Below, piece by piece: positions 11,282-22,006 of a stretch of 46,663 nucleotides of DNA. Below the pieces are notes generated by a model that did not search any database, had not been told where the DNA came from, and was given only the letters and a program-made list of their open reading frames with translations. Origin of the DNA: Allomyces arbusculus (taxonomy: Eukaryota; Blastocladiomycota; Blastocladiomycetes; Blastocladiales; Blastocladiaceae); contig JADHYV010000112.1 of the NCBI GenBank assembly GCA_027604705.1, positions 1 to 46,663 of the forward strand, in the 5' to 3' direction. The translations under genes were made by a program, and so were the position numbers. Position 1 is the stretch's first letter. Each line of letters opens with the position of its first letter.

Positions 11282-13568
11282 CTACGGTGCGGGCAACCCG
11301 GCCACGTCCTCCGGGTACGTGCACCGCTCGTCCTTACCGACGGCCCAGGGCGTGCAGAACCGGTAGTGGTAGTCGCCGGCCGTCAGCTTTTCGAGCAAGC
11401 GCAGGTTTTCCTTGGCGAGCAAATCGGCCATGCGCTGAGCAACCTTATCCTTGCCAGTCCACGCGTGCGTGATGACCGACCCGACGCACGGCCGGAACTC
11501 CCACCAGCCATTGGCCTCCTCACACGGCGCGTGAATGAACTCCTCACCCTCCTTGAGCGTCGGCAAGATAAAGAACGTGAAGACATGCTGCTCATGCGGC
11601 CACTTCGTGCGCCACAAGACGGCCTCCGGGTGGTCCGAGAACGGGAACATGATCAATTTGCGCAGCGTCGCCTTGGCCAAGTCCGTGTTGCGCACGACCC
11701 AGAACCCGCAGTTCACGGCATTCGCGTTCTCCGGCGGCTGGCCGGGTGGGTCGTCGGCCATCATAAACGAGGCCTTGTCGTGGAACCCCCACCGGTCCAT
11801 CATCCACTGCAAGTCCTTGTCGGGCTGGTTGACAAACGCATCGCCGTCAAACATGACAACAATCTCGAACCGGTGCAGCGCGTCATAGAGCGCCTTGAGC
11901 CGCGACCAGGTCCCGTGGAACCCCGGTTCGGGCGCATCGATCCGGATCCGCTGGTAGTCGTACCCGTGCCGCACCGCCCACCAGGCATTCACCAACGCCG
12001 ACGTCGTCACGTAGTCCTGCTTGCCGACGGGGTCCGAGTTGATCGGCTTGGGCGTGCGGGAATCAGCGACCATCACGAGAACGCGCTCGCCCGTGCGCAG
12101 CCGCGCGGGCTGCTTGAGCCGCCGGTCCCAGTGGAAGGGGGCCGAGACTGGCGCGTCGAGCGCGCGCCACATGTGCGTCATCATGTCGGCCACCGACGCG
12201 TTGTTGATGTTCGAGACAACGGGTTCCCAGGGGGCGGTCGCGCCCGACACCATGCCGAGGCCCGGGACGAGGTGCGGCATGTGCCGCAGCGCAAGTACGA
12301 CAAAGACGGACCCGGCGAGCACGCCGCCGAGGAAGTACATCAGGTACCGGAACGTGGCGTAGAAGGCCCTGCTCGTGTTGCAAAAGGCGTAAGGATAATT
12401 AGTATCTGTTGAACATCACGAGCATGACATCCAAGGACAGCGGCACAACGTACTGGAGACCCTTGGGCACGGCCGAGGCGTCACTGCGGTCATCTGCGGC
12501 CGACGCGTACATGGACAGGCCGACCACAGCGACCATCAGGCCCACAACAAACAAGAGCGACCAGTCGTGCGCGGCCGGGTAGAGTGATGCGCCGAAGCAC
12601 ACAATCAGGACCGTCTTGAGGTGGTCAATGACCGACACGCGCGCAGCGTGCGCCGCCTGCACGGGCGAGTTGCCAACGCTCAGCGAGACTATGGTCACAG
12701 CCGCGAGCAGTGCGAGCTGGCCCCAGGGCGCAACGGCGAGTTGCGCGAGCACGGGTTCGGCCTCGACGGCCATCATGGGCACCTCGACAAACAGGACCAG
12801 GAGCGTGACGATTCCGACGGCGTAAGGGCCTGCCGTGGCCACGATCTGCAGCGGGGACATGTCGTCGAACGACGGCACGTACGAGAGCACCACGTGCGCG
12901 AGCGCCGTGAACATGGCAGCAGCGAGCGCCGCGGCCAGACCCCACGGGTCGTCGCGGAAGGCATGCGCCGTGGCCAGGGCCACACCGACCATGACCGTGA
13001 CGATGGCGAGACCACCACGGCGACCACCGTTCGAGCGGAACAAAACAGCGTGCAGGGCAGCGGTCACGGGCAGACCGAGAGCGAGCGCGACTTGATGCAC
13101 CGCGACCGAGTTGATGGCGAGCGAAACGTTGAGCGCAACCAATGCCAACGCGAGCGTCCCACCGACGAGCAACGAATCGCGCTTGGCGACATGGCGGGCA
13201 CTGAGCGGCTGGTACCGGGAGAGAACGTGCGAGACGAGGTAGGCGGCGAGCAGCGGCACAAACGTCACGACCATGGGTCGCGGGAAGCCGACGAGGATAC
13301 GCTTGGCGACGAGCACGGTGCCGACGCTGGCAACAAGGTTGACGAGCACGAGCCAGGCGGCGGTCGGCGGCAGGGCGTAGGTGCGCTCGGCAGCGAGGTC
13401 GAGCGGCGAGGCGGCATGCATGTCCTTGTGCGCGGCCGTGGTCGAGTCGTCAATGGTGAGCGAAGCAAAGGCGGGCGACGCCGAAGGGCCGGCCAGGGTG
13501 GCGCGAGCCGCGTCGTCGTCGTCGGCCGTGGGCACGGGCGCCCACTTGGTGGCGGGCCGGGCGGCCAT
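11282..13568 (-). CDS. Fusion: nucleotide-sugar transporter (TPT family) + lumenal glycosyltransferase
   Basis: Two exons, 13568-12454 and 12368-11282, 733 aa. Exon 1 encodes about ten membrane helices of the triose-phosphate/nucleotide-sugar transporter family (PF03151 type): LNVSLAINSV near residue 142 and HLKTVLIV near 313 match its conserved helices. Exon 2 begins in the same phase with a hydrophobic helix (MYFLGGVLAGSVFVVLAL) and continues as a GT-A glycosyltransferase, with VVMFDGDAF near residue 545 as the DxD metal/sugar-nucleotide site and NCGFWVVRNTDLAKA downstream. The 85-nt intron has a GTACGT donor, a near-perfect TACTAAT branch site and a CAG acceptor 30 nt after it. Ten cytosol-to-cytosol helices plus one more would put the transferase in the Golgi lumen. 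If the intron were retained, a stop after MFNRY would give the transporter alone. GT34-like or an uncharacterised GT family is possible; the substrate is unknown. Confidence 0.8.
12369..12453 (-). other. Intron joining transporter and glycosyltransferase halves
   Basis: On the minus strand it begins GTACGT and ends GAGCAG, with TACTAAT at 12404-12398. Splicing joins CTC CA to G GCC TTC without breaking either frame. The in-frame TAA that ends the unspliced transporter frame overlaps the branch site itself. Confidence 0.85.
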
Positions 13569-15486
13569 CTTGGAGGTGCAAAGAAGTGCAAGGCTGGCAG
13601 TCGAGCGTGGGAGAAGAGGCCGCTGCCGGTCAGTCCCTCGAGTTTTATGGAGTCTGATGAATTCGTGGGTGTGGCAGGCGTGCGGCGGGGATGCACAGCG
13701 GGCGTTGTTGGCGACGGCACACGACAGAACAAAAACTCGTGGTTGGCGTGGGTTGTGTTCTCGACGCGGCGGCACGTTGGCCACCCCCAAGCCACAAAAC
13801 GGCAGTTTGCCCAGTCAAAACTAACAGTCGCCTCTTGCCCCCTGTTCGCCGCCCTTGTCGCCACGCGCATCGCGCCTCCGTTCGTTCGTCTTTTCATAGG
13901 AGAGCCCTGCGATCGAGTTGCCAGCGGGACGGCAAAGAAAATTCGAATTTTCGTAGCCTCGGGTCGGTTGCGCGCTGGCAGGCGATGCACGTGCATCCGC
14001 AAGCGGGCACTGGCCAGGTGTGCAGCGAAGACGGACGGACCCTTGATAAAGTCGAATGGTTCGCGGGATGATTGGTGCACGCCAGATGGCAACGACACGC
14101 GACACGAAGGAGCAACAACAGTACGACTCGCGAGAACGCGAGAGCCGCCCGTTCCAGTGGGGAGGGCCAACTCTTTCTGCGACAAGAATGGCAGCCTAAT
14201 ACATAATTGACGACAGCCAACTAGCACATGTGCCTTGCATTTTGCATGTTTGTTCCAGAAGTTGGCGGATTTCGGCCCGTTGTTTGGCTGACGCTTGATC
14301 TGTCCCAGCTGGCTGGTCCAAATGGCAAGGTCGCTGGCGCACAGGCGCAGGGGGCGCAGAGGTTTGGTTCGCCCAAGGGCCCGGGAGCGACAACATACAC
14401 CACATGACGCGGACCCACACTCTGCGTTTTATGAGCTTTTGGCAGGCTGGCTGGGCTGGGCGCTGGACAAGGGGCGACAACCATGCGCGCGTGGACCTTG
14501 GGGGGCGTCGCATACGACGGCGTGTACGAAAGAGCCTGAGAACCTGTGTTGGCGTGCGTACACGGACGTTTTGTTGGTGACCAGGCCTGCAAGCGCACCG
14601 CGCCCTTCTCGGCGGTCCGGCACCAGAATGGCGTCCATCGCGCCGGCCGAGTGGAGATGGTGATTGGTGAGTGCTGGGCACTCCGAGATTGCGACCGCCA
14701 GCAGCCCCAGCAGAAACACTAAAATGGCTGCGTGCCGGTCAGCTGGAAGAGGGGCAAAAGGGTGCCCTCTGCTTTGAAAGGAGAGAAGAGGGGTCGCCAC
14801 ATGAGGGGTCGACGTGCCCAGACGCGTCGTGCGTGGACGGATCTGTTTCGTATCAAAGTGACGGCAGCGGGGTAACACACTAATATTGAAGTTTCGCTCA
14901 TGATCAAGCCACGCCGAATGCGCCACATTGATCTTCCTGCGCGCGCCAGCCACAGGCCTTCGCCACCCGGGTGGCCCTCGTGTTACGCGCGCAAACGCAC
15001 CTTGCCGCCAAGGTTGACCAGTGACCCTTCCTTCAGCCGGTCAACGTTGCCGAATCGACGACCGACCGTCGAGCCGCCGACCGAGCGCTCGCGGCTCGCC
15101 TCTTCTCTCCCGCCGTTACTGCCCGCTTTTGGTCGTTCCGTGCTCGGTGCAACTGGCGTCGCCTCGGTTCGAGACCAACGACACGCCCCCCAGCAGCTGC
15201 ACCGCACGCCGACGACCTCACGAGCGCTCGCCAAGTCCCTGTATCCGGCAATACTTCGACGACGGACCCTGCTGCGGCCCGAATTCTCTCTGCTACACCG
15301 AGCGCAAGTCAACTTCTCAGCGCCACCAGCTCCCCCCTCGTCTTGACCCTCGACCCTCAACCGACGGTGCTACATTCGCGGCCAAGCGCAAAGCAAGTGC
15401 AAGTAGACAAGCGCTGTCACGTTACCTTCCTGCCCGGTGAGCCCGTGCCTCCTGCCTCGAATTTTTTGACCTTGCGCCGTACCACG
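13569..15486. other. Long divergent intergenic region
   Basis: This 1.9 kb separates two divergent nucleotide-sugar transporter genes (the fusion, leftward; the UDP-galactose-type transporter, rightward), so it should hold both promoters and leaders. The 500 bases before 15487 are C/T-rich. A minus-strand frame at 14429-14953 contains one hydrophobic stretch (ILVFLLGLLAVAI) but no recognisable domain or clear start, so I do not call it. No tRNA-like fold was found by eye. Confidence 0.5.
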
Positions 15487-16722
15487 ATGGGTCTCTTGTC
15501 GGCCTCCGACGGCAGCTCGGTCAAGGCGCTGTCGCTCGTCACGCTCACCGTGCAAAACTCGCTGCTCGTCCTGCTGCTGCGATACTCGCGTACCGTTGCC
15601 GCTGACGCAGCCGAGGGCCCAGCCTACTCAGTGGCGACGGCCGTGCTGCTTTGCGAAGCTATCAAGTTGGTGTTGTCGATTGCCCTGTTTGCGCGCACCG
15701 GTGCCGACCGGTCCGTGCCATTCGTGCCGCAACTCGTGCGTGAAGTGTTTTCGCCGCGGTGGTACCTGCTCGGCGTCCCGGCAGTGCTCTACACGGTGCA
15801 AAACAACCTGCAGTATGTCGCCGCGACGCTGCTCGACCCGGCGACGTTCCAGGTATGTGCGCATGTCCGGTTCGCGACGGTTGCAGTTGCGGTTTGCGAT
15901 TGTTACTCACGAAAGTCCGCTGCTTATTGTGCTCCTTAGACAACGTACCAACTCAAGATTCTTACGACAGCTCTGTGCTCAGTTTGGCTGCTGCACCGCA
16001 CCCTTGCGGCACACAAGTGGGTTGCCCTGCTGCTCTTGACGACGGGTGTCGCGCTCGTGCAACTGCCGACCGGCAGCTCAGCGTCGTCGTCGGCATCCGC
16101 AAATACGGATTTTGGGTCGCGCGCGATGGGCCTCACGGCCGTGGGGGTGGCCTGCCTGCTCTCGGGTCTCGCCGGCGTCTACTTTGAAAAGCTACTCAAG
16201 CAGAGCAAAACGTCGGTCTGGATCCGCAACGCGCAACTGTCGCTCTTCTCGCTCGTGCCGGCCCTGATTGGTGTCCTGTCGGTCGACGGCGCCCAAGTAC
16301 GCGAGCACGGCTTCTTTGCCGGGTACACGACCTGGACGTGGGCCGCAATTCTGTGCCAGGCCGTTGGTGGCCTGATTGTCGCGCTCGTCGTCAAGTACGC
16401 CGACAACATCCTCAAAGGGTTTGCCACGTCCATTTCCATTTTGCTCTCGGCAGTCGCCTCGGTCTACCTGTTCAACTTCTCACTCGCGCCCACGTTTGTT
16501 GCGGGCGCCGCGCTCGTCATTTACGCGACGTTCCTCTACGGCCAGAGCGACGCGCCCAAGGCGCTCATGGTCTTGCCGGCATTCGCGTCGCCACGGAAAG
16601 TGCGCATTCCGCGGGCCGATAGTGCGATTAGTGATGGGAGCAGTAGCGCCGCTGCGAGCCCATTGTTCCAGAGCCACCACACGGTTGAAGTGCCGATTAT
16701 GGTCGAGACCAAGCGCGCATAA
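15487..16722 (+). CDS. UDP-galactose/UDP-GlcNAc-type nucleotide-sugar transporter (SLC35A family)
   Basis: Two exons, 15487-15852 and 15940-16722, 382 aa, with a GTATGT donor and TTAG acceptor in phase 0. Family signatures are plain: LVTLTVQNSLLVLLLRYSR at the N-terminus, VLLCEAIKLVLS, PAVLYTVQNNLQYVAATLLDP, TTYQLKILTTALCSV across the splice junction, SGLAGVYFEKLLKQS, SVWIRNAQLSLFS, and VVKYADNILKGFATS near the end. These identify the SLC35A (UDP-Gal, UDP-GlcNAc, CMP-Sia) group, Golgi antiporters exchanging nucleotide sugar for UMP; the exact sugar cannot be read from sequence. The C-terminal 50 residues are a Ser-rich cytosolic tail. It is divergent from the transporter-transferase fusion, whose transporter half belongs to a different family, so this is not a local duplication. 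Confidence 0.93.
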
Positions 16723-17830
16723 TCGGCGTACTCGTGGATGTGGCTCCTCGCTCGTGGTCCATCTTTTTGCCTGTTATTGTTTCTCCTCGTTTTTTTGTCG
16801 TGCGGTTTCGTTTCCGGTTCTTGATCAGAGTGCGGTCGCAGCGCAGAGCAGATTGGCATGCATACAATGTATACGTTCGCATACCTTGCTGTTCCGCGCC
16901 TGATCTGCCCAAAGTCAGTTAAAGAATGAATGCAGTGCAGAAAACCAGACCAGAGTCCTTTGCCGCGGTTGATCGTTTCACTTCATTTCCAATCCTTTCT
17001 TGGCCGCCGCTCACTCATGCCAGTTGTTGTCGAATGAGCAGACAACAAAGCCGACGGTGCTTCAGATGCAAAGAACAACGACCGTCAGTTGGTGCGCCCC
17101 CATGCCCGGCTGATACCGTTCTTGCTATTGTGGTTGATGCTCATCTCGCAATGGATACTCCACTCGCGGTTGGCCCTCCTCCCTTGGTTGGTTGGTACTT
17201 TACGCAAGATTGGTTGATACTCCTCTCACATCCTTCACTTGCGGCAGATCGTTGCAGTTGTTCCCTGGCCGCGCCGCGATCGATCGATATTTGAATTCTC
17301 GGTTTAATCCAACTTTTTCTGCCCCTCACGATGAATAAGGACCAACCGTGGCCGCGACTTCGTCCCGGCACGCGCGAATTTGATTGCATGCGCGAGCACA
17401 TCACCGTCTGGTTATGTATCAGGGACCAAGTGGGAGAAAACAGGCCAACATTTTCATTCAGAGATGTTGCGAGACGCGCTGTGGCTCGCACTTGCCTCGG
17501 TTGGTCAAGTGCTGGACAGGACACGGTCAACACGAACGCCACCGTCGATTCTGGGGCTCGACGACCACGACGGAGCAGCGCAGAAGAGCTAGATCACGAC
17601 GCTCCGCCCTCGACACGACACGGTTTCTTCGTCGACATCAAGCACGCGCGCTTCACTGCGGCATCCGTTCAGGTCGCGAGCTGCTGCAACCTGCCCGCGT
17701 CAGTTGACGACAGCGCATCGCTGGCTGCTCGACCAGCGCGATTGGACCTCGTTTCGGAGACCGACCGGCACATCCCACACCCTGATCACGACCAAGGATA
17801 CCAAGGCAGTCGCAACCACAACCTGAAACC
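16723..17830. other. Intergenic region
   Basis: Between the SLC35A-type transporter and the DExH helicase, both rightward, so it should hold the terminator of the first and the promoter of the second. GC content is lower than in the genes. A frame at 17331-17834 runs into the helicase start but shows no motif and no genome-like codon bias. Nothing else seen. Confidence 0.5.
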
Positions 17831-20800
17831 ATGATCGGCGCGGCAAGTACATTATTTTCCGGCGCAAACGGCACCTATGACGCGCATCGCGGCGGTTTCC
17901 GCGGCCGCGGCGCACCACGCGGGCGTGGTGGGCGAGGAGGGCGCGCCGGTCGCGGCGGTCGAAATGGCATGCGCACCGTCGTCGATCCCAAACGGCGTGC
18001 AGTCTACGAACAAGGACGCGACACGCTTCCCATCGCGCGGCACCGCGGCGCGATCCTGCACGCCATTGCGTCCTCGCCCATCACTATCATCACGGGCGGC
18101 ACCGGGTGCGGCAAGAGCACACAGGTGCCGCAGTTTCTCTACCAGCAGGCGCTCGAGAAGCGGTCCGAGTGCAAGATTGTGTGCACGCAGCCGCGGTTCG
18201 CCGATCTCTCTCTCTCTTGGCCGTCATCAATCTTAGAACTGGAGCTGATTGACCTTGCCGATCGGCAGACGACTTGCGACCATTACGCTGGCGCGCCGTG
18301 TCGCCGCCGAGCTTGGCGTGCCGGCCGGCCAACCGCACGACGAGCTCGTTGGATACCAGATTGGTGGTCTAAAGTATGCGCGCGACGATACCAAGATCCG
18401 GTTCATGACGACGGGTGTCTTGCTCGAGTCGCTGCGCAAGGCGCCCAATTTCGGGAACTGCACGCACTTGATCATTGACGAGGTCCATGGTCCGTTTGGC
18501 TGTATTTTTGGCACGAAACTGACGCTTTAGATAATGCAGCTCACGTCGTTGCGAAATTCGACGTAGAGCGCAACCTCGATGAGGATTTGTTGCAATACTA
18601 TGTCCGGCACGCACTGCGGCGCAACCCGGAGCTCAAGATCATCATCATGTCGGCGACCATCGACACCAAGACGTTTCTCCAGTACTACCAGCCGCTCGTG
18701 CCGCATATTCGCATTCCCGTCATTGAAGTCGCCGCTCGAACGTTCCCGGTGGCGGTGCGCTACTGGCACGACGTGCTCTGCGAGTTGCGTCTCAGTCCGT
18801 ATGTGACCGAGTCGCCGCAGCTCGGCAAGCCCGGGCTATTTGACGCGACCAACGAGACGATCATCAAGCACATTCTGCTTCGGCACCAGTCGGACCCGAT
18901 GTGGCACTCGTATCTCGTCTTCCTCCCTGGCCTCGGCTCGATTGAAGAGTTTGCCGCCAAGATCCAGGATCTGGCCGACCGCGTGCCCGCGGACATGCGC
19001 CGCAACGTCGACATCATCAAGCTGCACTCGACGATTGACCTCGACGACCAGACGCGTATCGTGCAACGCCCGCCCAAGCGCACGCGCAAGATCATTCTCG
19101 CGACCAACATTGCCGAGACCTCGCTGACGATCCCAGACGCCATGGTCGTGTTCGACACGTGCCTCCGCAAGGACGTGGTCTACCAGGACGCGGAGCGGTA
19201 CGCATCGCTCAACGAAGTCTGGGTCAGCCAGTCGTGCGCCGATCAGCGCAAGGGCCGCGTCGGCCGCGTGCGGTACGGTACCGTCTACCGCTACGTGCCC
19301 GAAACGGCGCTCTACCAGCACCTGCGGCCGCACCGCGAGCCGGAAATGCGCCGGTTGCCGCTCCAGACGGTGGTCTTGCGCGTGCTCGCGGCCAACATGA
19401 CACAGTGGCCGAAACAGGTGCTCGAACAGTGCCTGAGCCCACCGAATCTCGAAAACGTGAGGTGGGCCATTGACTCACTGCTCGAGCTGCAGTGCATCGA
19501 GCCCGTCGCTGAGCCCGGTGCCACAGGCGCAGACGACGCGAGCATGATCGCTGGCGGGCGGCAGGCGCCGCGCGATCGACCCTACACGGTCACGTCCATG
19601 GGCCGCGTCGTCGCCGACCTGCCTCTCGAGCCCGAGCACGGTATCCTGTGCCTGCTCGGGCACGCCATGGGCGCGCTCGACGACTGCATGCTGCTTGCGT
19701 GCATCTTGCAGCGGCGCGGCGTGATCCTGACCCCGCCGTCGCTGCCCGTCGAGAACGCGGCCGCCATGCTCTCGTACGCGGTGCATATTGACGAAGCCAA
19801 GGCCGGATTCGGCGGGTCGTCTGACCTGCTCGCGCACTTGAATGCGTACCGGTTCTGGGAACACGCGCACCGCACCGACGCGGTCGACCCGGACCACGAG
19901 CCCGAATGGTGCCGCGACGAGCAGCACTTGTCGCTGTTTTGGCTGCGCGAGGTACAGGATTTGGTCATAACGCTGCGCAAGGCGCTCGCCAAGCACAGGC
20001 TTGCGGAAATGCCGTCGCGCGAGGAAATGCGCGAGATTCGGCGCAAGCGCACGCGCAAAGTGCGCGAGCTCGACAGGGTCGAGTTCATGGACGAGTTTGA
20101 CGACGAGGTCGATGCCAGTCAGCCGCGGACGGCCGAGCAGGCCGAGGCCGATGAGGTGGACGGAAGCGGGCTGATTCTCGAGGACTATTACGAGCGAGAG
20201 GAAGCACAGCTGCTTGACCCGCCGCCACCCACCTCGGTGTCGGTCATTGACGAGTTGCTCGACGAGTTTGCCGATTTGCCAACCGTGTCGGACGAAAAGC
20301 TCGTGGACGTGGTCGCGCAGGCGTACAAGGCACAGCAGGTCCAGGCGCCAGCGCCGCGTCCAACCATGGATCAGACGAGCACCGTCGCCAACCCATTTGC
20401 GTCGCTCCTGCGCACGATCCCGAATCGCGTTGACCGGCCGGAACTGCTCTGTCTTTTGCTCGCCGCGACTCAGCTGCCGAACCGCATCGAGCACACACCG
20501 GGCTCAAAGTTTCCCGCTCGCATCCCGGACAACCCGCGCTTGGCACCGCGCGCGACGGTCGAGGTGCGGCTGCAACACCCATTACGCGATATTCCAAGCG
20601 AGCACGAGCAGACGCTGCGGCGCATGGACATGGCCATCAAGGCGCGGCCCGACCTGATCGTGCAAATGATGGCACAGCAGCGCACACAGTCGGTCTACTT
20701 GACGTTCCGCGACACGGGCAAGTGGATGCACGCGTGGGATCCGCGCAGCGCGACGCCGCGGCCGGCCGACGGCGTCTACCTCGCGCACAAGCTGCGGCCG

Positions 20801-21466
20801 CACAATGGGCAGCGCATGTTCATAGAAGCGCACAAGAACTATGCCGTGACGCGCACGTTGCCGTACCAGCGCGGGTCTGGTGCCGGACAAGTCTATGTCA
20901 GCCGCGCGTCGCTTTACACCCCACTGCTCCTGCCGAGTGGCGGGTTCGCGCGCCCGTTTTCCATGACCGCAGCCGACTTGCGCGCCGTGAACTATGGCAA
21001 GGCGTGGAACGTTGCGCACTTGACGGCGCTCTTCCCGGCGGTCGCAACGCATGTCGGCGTGCAAGCCATTATCGAGGCGTGCTTTGCACCGCGCTCTGGC
21101 ACACGCGCCGTGATCAACGGCTCGCCCGTAACGCTCGTGCGGTTGAGCGCCGACCAGACTGCAGCCGTGGATGCGTTCCGCGCGTTTGTGAACGACCACG
21201 TCGTGCACCGCACGATGCACATGACCAACGCGCTGCAGTTTGAGGAGTTTGACGAGGACGGGAACGCGGTCGCGCCCGTGGACCTGGCAGCAGTTGCGGC
21301 GGCGGCAGCAGCCGAGCGCGGGCCTCTTCTGGTGGAGAATGTGCGCACGATGCGCGACGTGGCCGACGCGTGGACGCATCCGGAGATTGAGACAAAGCCG
21401 GCCGTGGCTGGCGTGCTGCTCGTCAAGATGGTCGGAATGCTCATGCGTGAGATGGCGACGGCGTGA
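17831..21466 (+). CDS. DExH-box RNA helicase, TDRD9/spindle-E-like, with RGG N-terminus
   Basis: Three exons: 17831-18195, 18269-18489 and 18531-21466, 1173 aa. Residues 19-47 are an Arg/Gly-rich RNA-binding tail. Helicase motifs follow in order: I GGTGCGKST (about 89-97); Ia TQPRRLATI, rebuilt by splicing; II DEVHD (about 192-197), split by the second intron; III MSAT with Ile following; LPGLGSIEE; V ATNIAETSLTIP (about 385); VI QRKGRVGRV (about 433). The winged-helix and HA2-type region follows. The DEVH box, SATI and the LPG segment resemble the TDRD9/spindle-E branch rather than splicing helicases, but I see no clear Tudor domain, so YTHDC2- or DHX57-like alternatives remain. An acidic linker (about 720-790) precedes a C-terminal module I cannot name. 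The second intron is only 41 nt; both donors (GTTCGC, GTCCGT) are atypical. Confidence 0.85.
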
Positions 21467-22006
21467 TTGGCGAGCGGGCCAGGATTTACGAGCTCTTGAA
21501 AGGAAGTTTTGGGTTATGAGGTTTTGTTGGAGATTTTTTTCTTCTTCCATCACTGCACGTAAAATTATCGTGAATCCTGTTTTGTTGAATGCATTCGGTG
21601 AAGTTGTTGCTCTGCAGGTTGCGCGGCGACCAAAAGGAACTAAACTTCGATCGGCCGAATGCCCCACACAAGTCAGCGGGCAGGGTCTGCCCGCTCGCCT
21701 CCGCCTTGCACGTCGAGGCAATACGGAGCGCGTGCGGAGACTCGGGGCCTCCGTTGCATCGTGGTGCGGCAGACTTGCCGATGTGCCAAGCTTACGGTGG
21801 TGTTTGATCCGGGGGCTGCGAGGCGTGCTTACTCCGGGAGAATGATCGCATGCTCGTTGGCGCCGGTCGTCCATCGTGCGACCGTCGACAATGGCGCCGC
21901 GACCAACATCAGTGCTGTACAACGACGCTGCGCGTCTTCACTTGCTGCAAAATCATTCTGGACGACGACAACACGATTCGAGACCACTCCCGCCGCGATT
22001 CGACCA
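21467..22006. other. Intergenic region
   Basis: Helicase 3' flank and upstream region of the PP2A B'' gene, same strand. The first 150 bases are T-rich, fitting a 3' UTR. No gene seen. Confidence 0.5.

Noticed and set aside
12399-12401. Stop codon taken as the end of a separate transporter gene
   Set aside because: It lies inside a well-formed intron whose removal joins two frames in phase; kept only as a possible intron-retention product.
14429-14953. Minus-strand frame with one hydrophobic stretch
   Set aside because: No recognisable domain, no partner exons and no clear start; could be a small membrane protein but unsupported.
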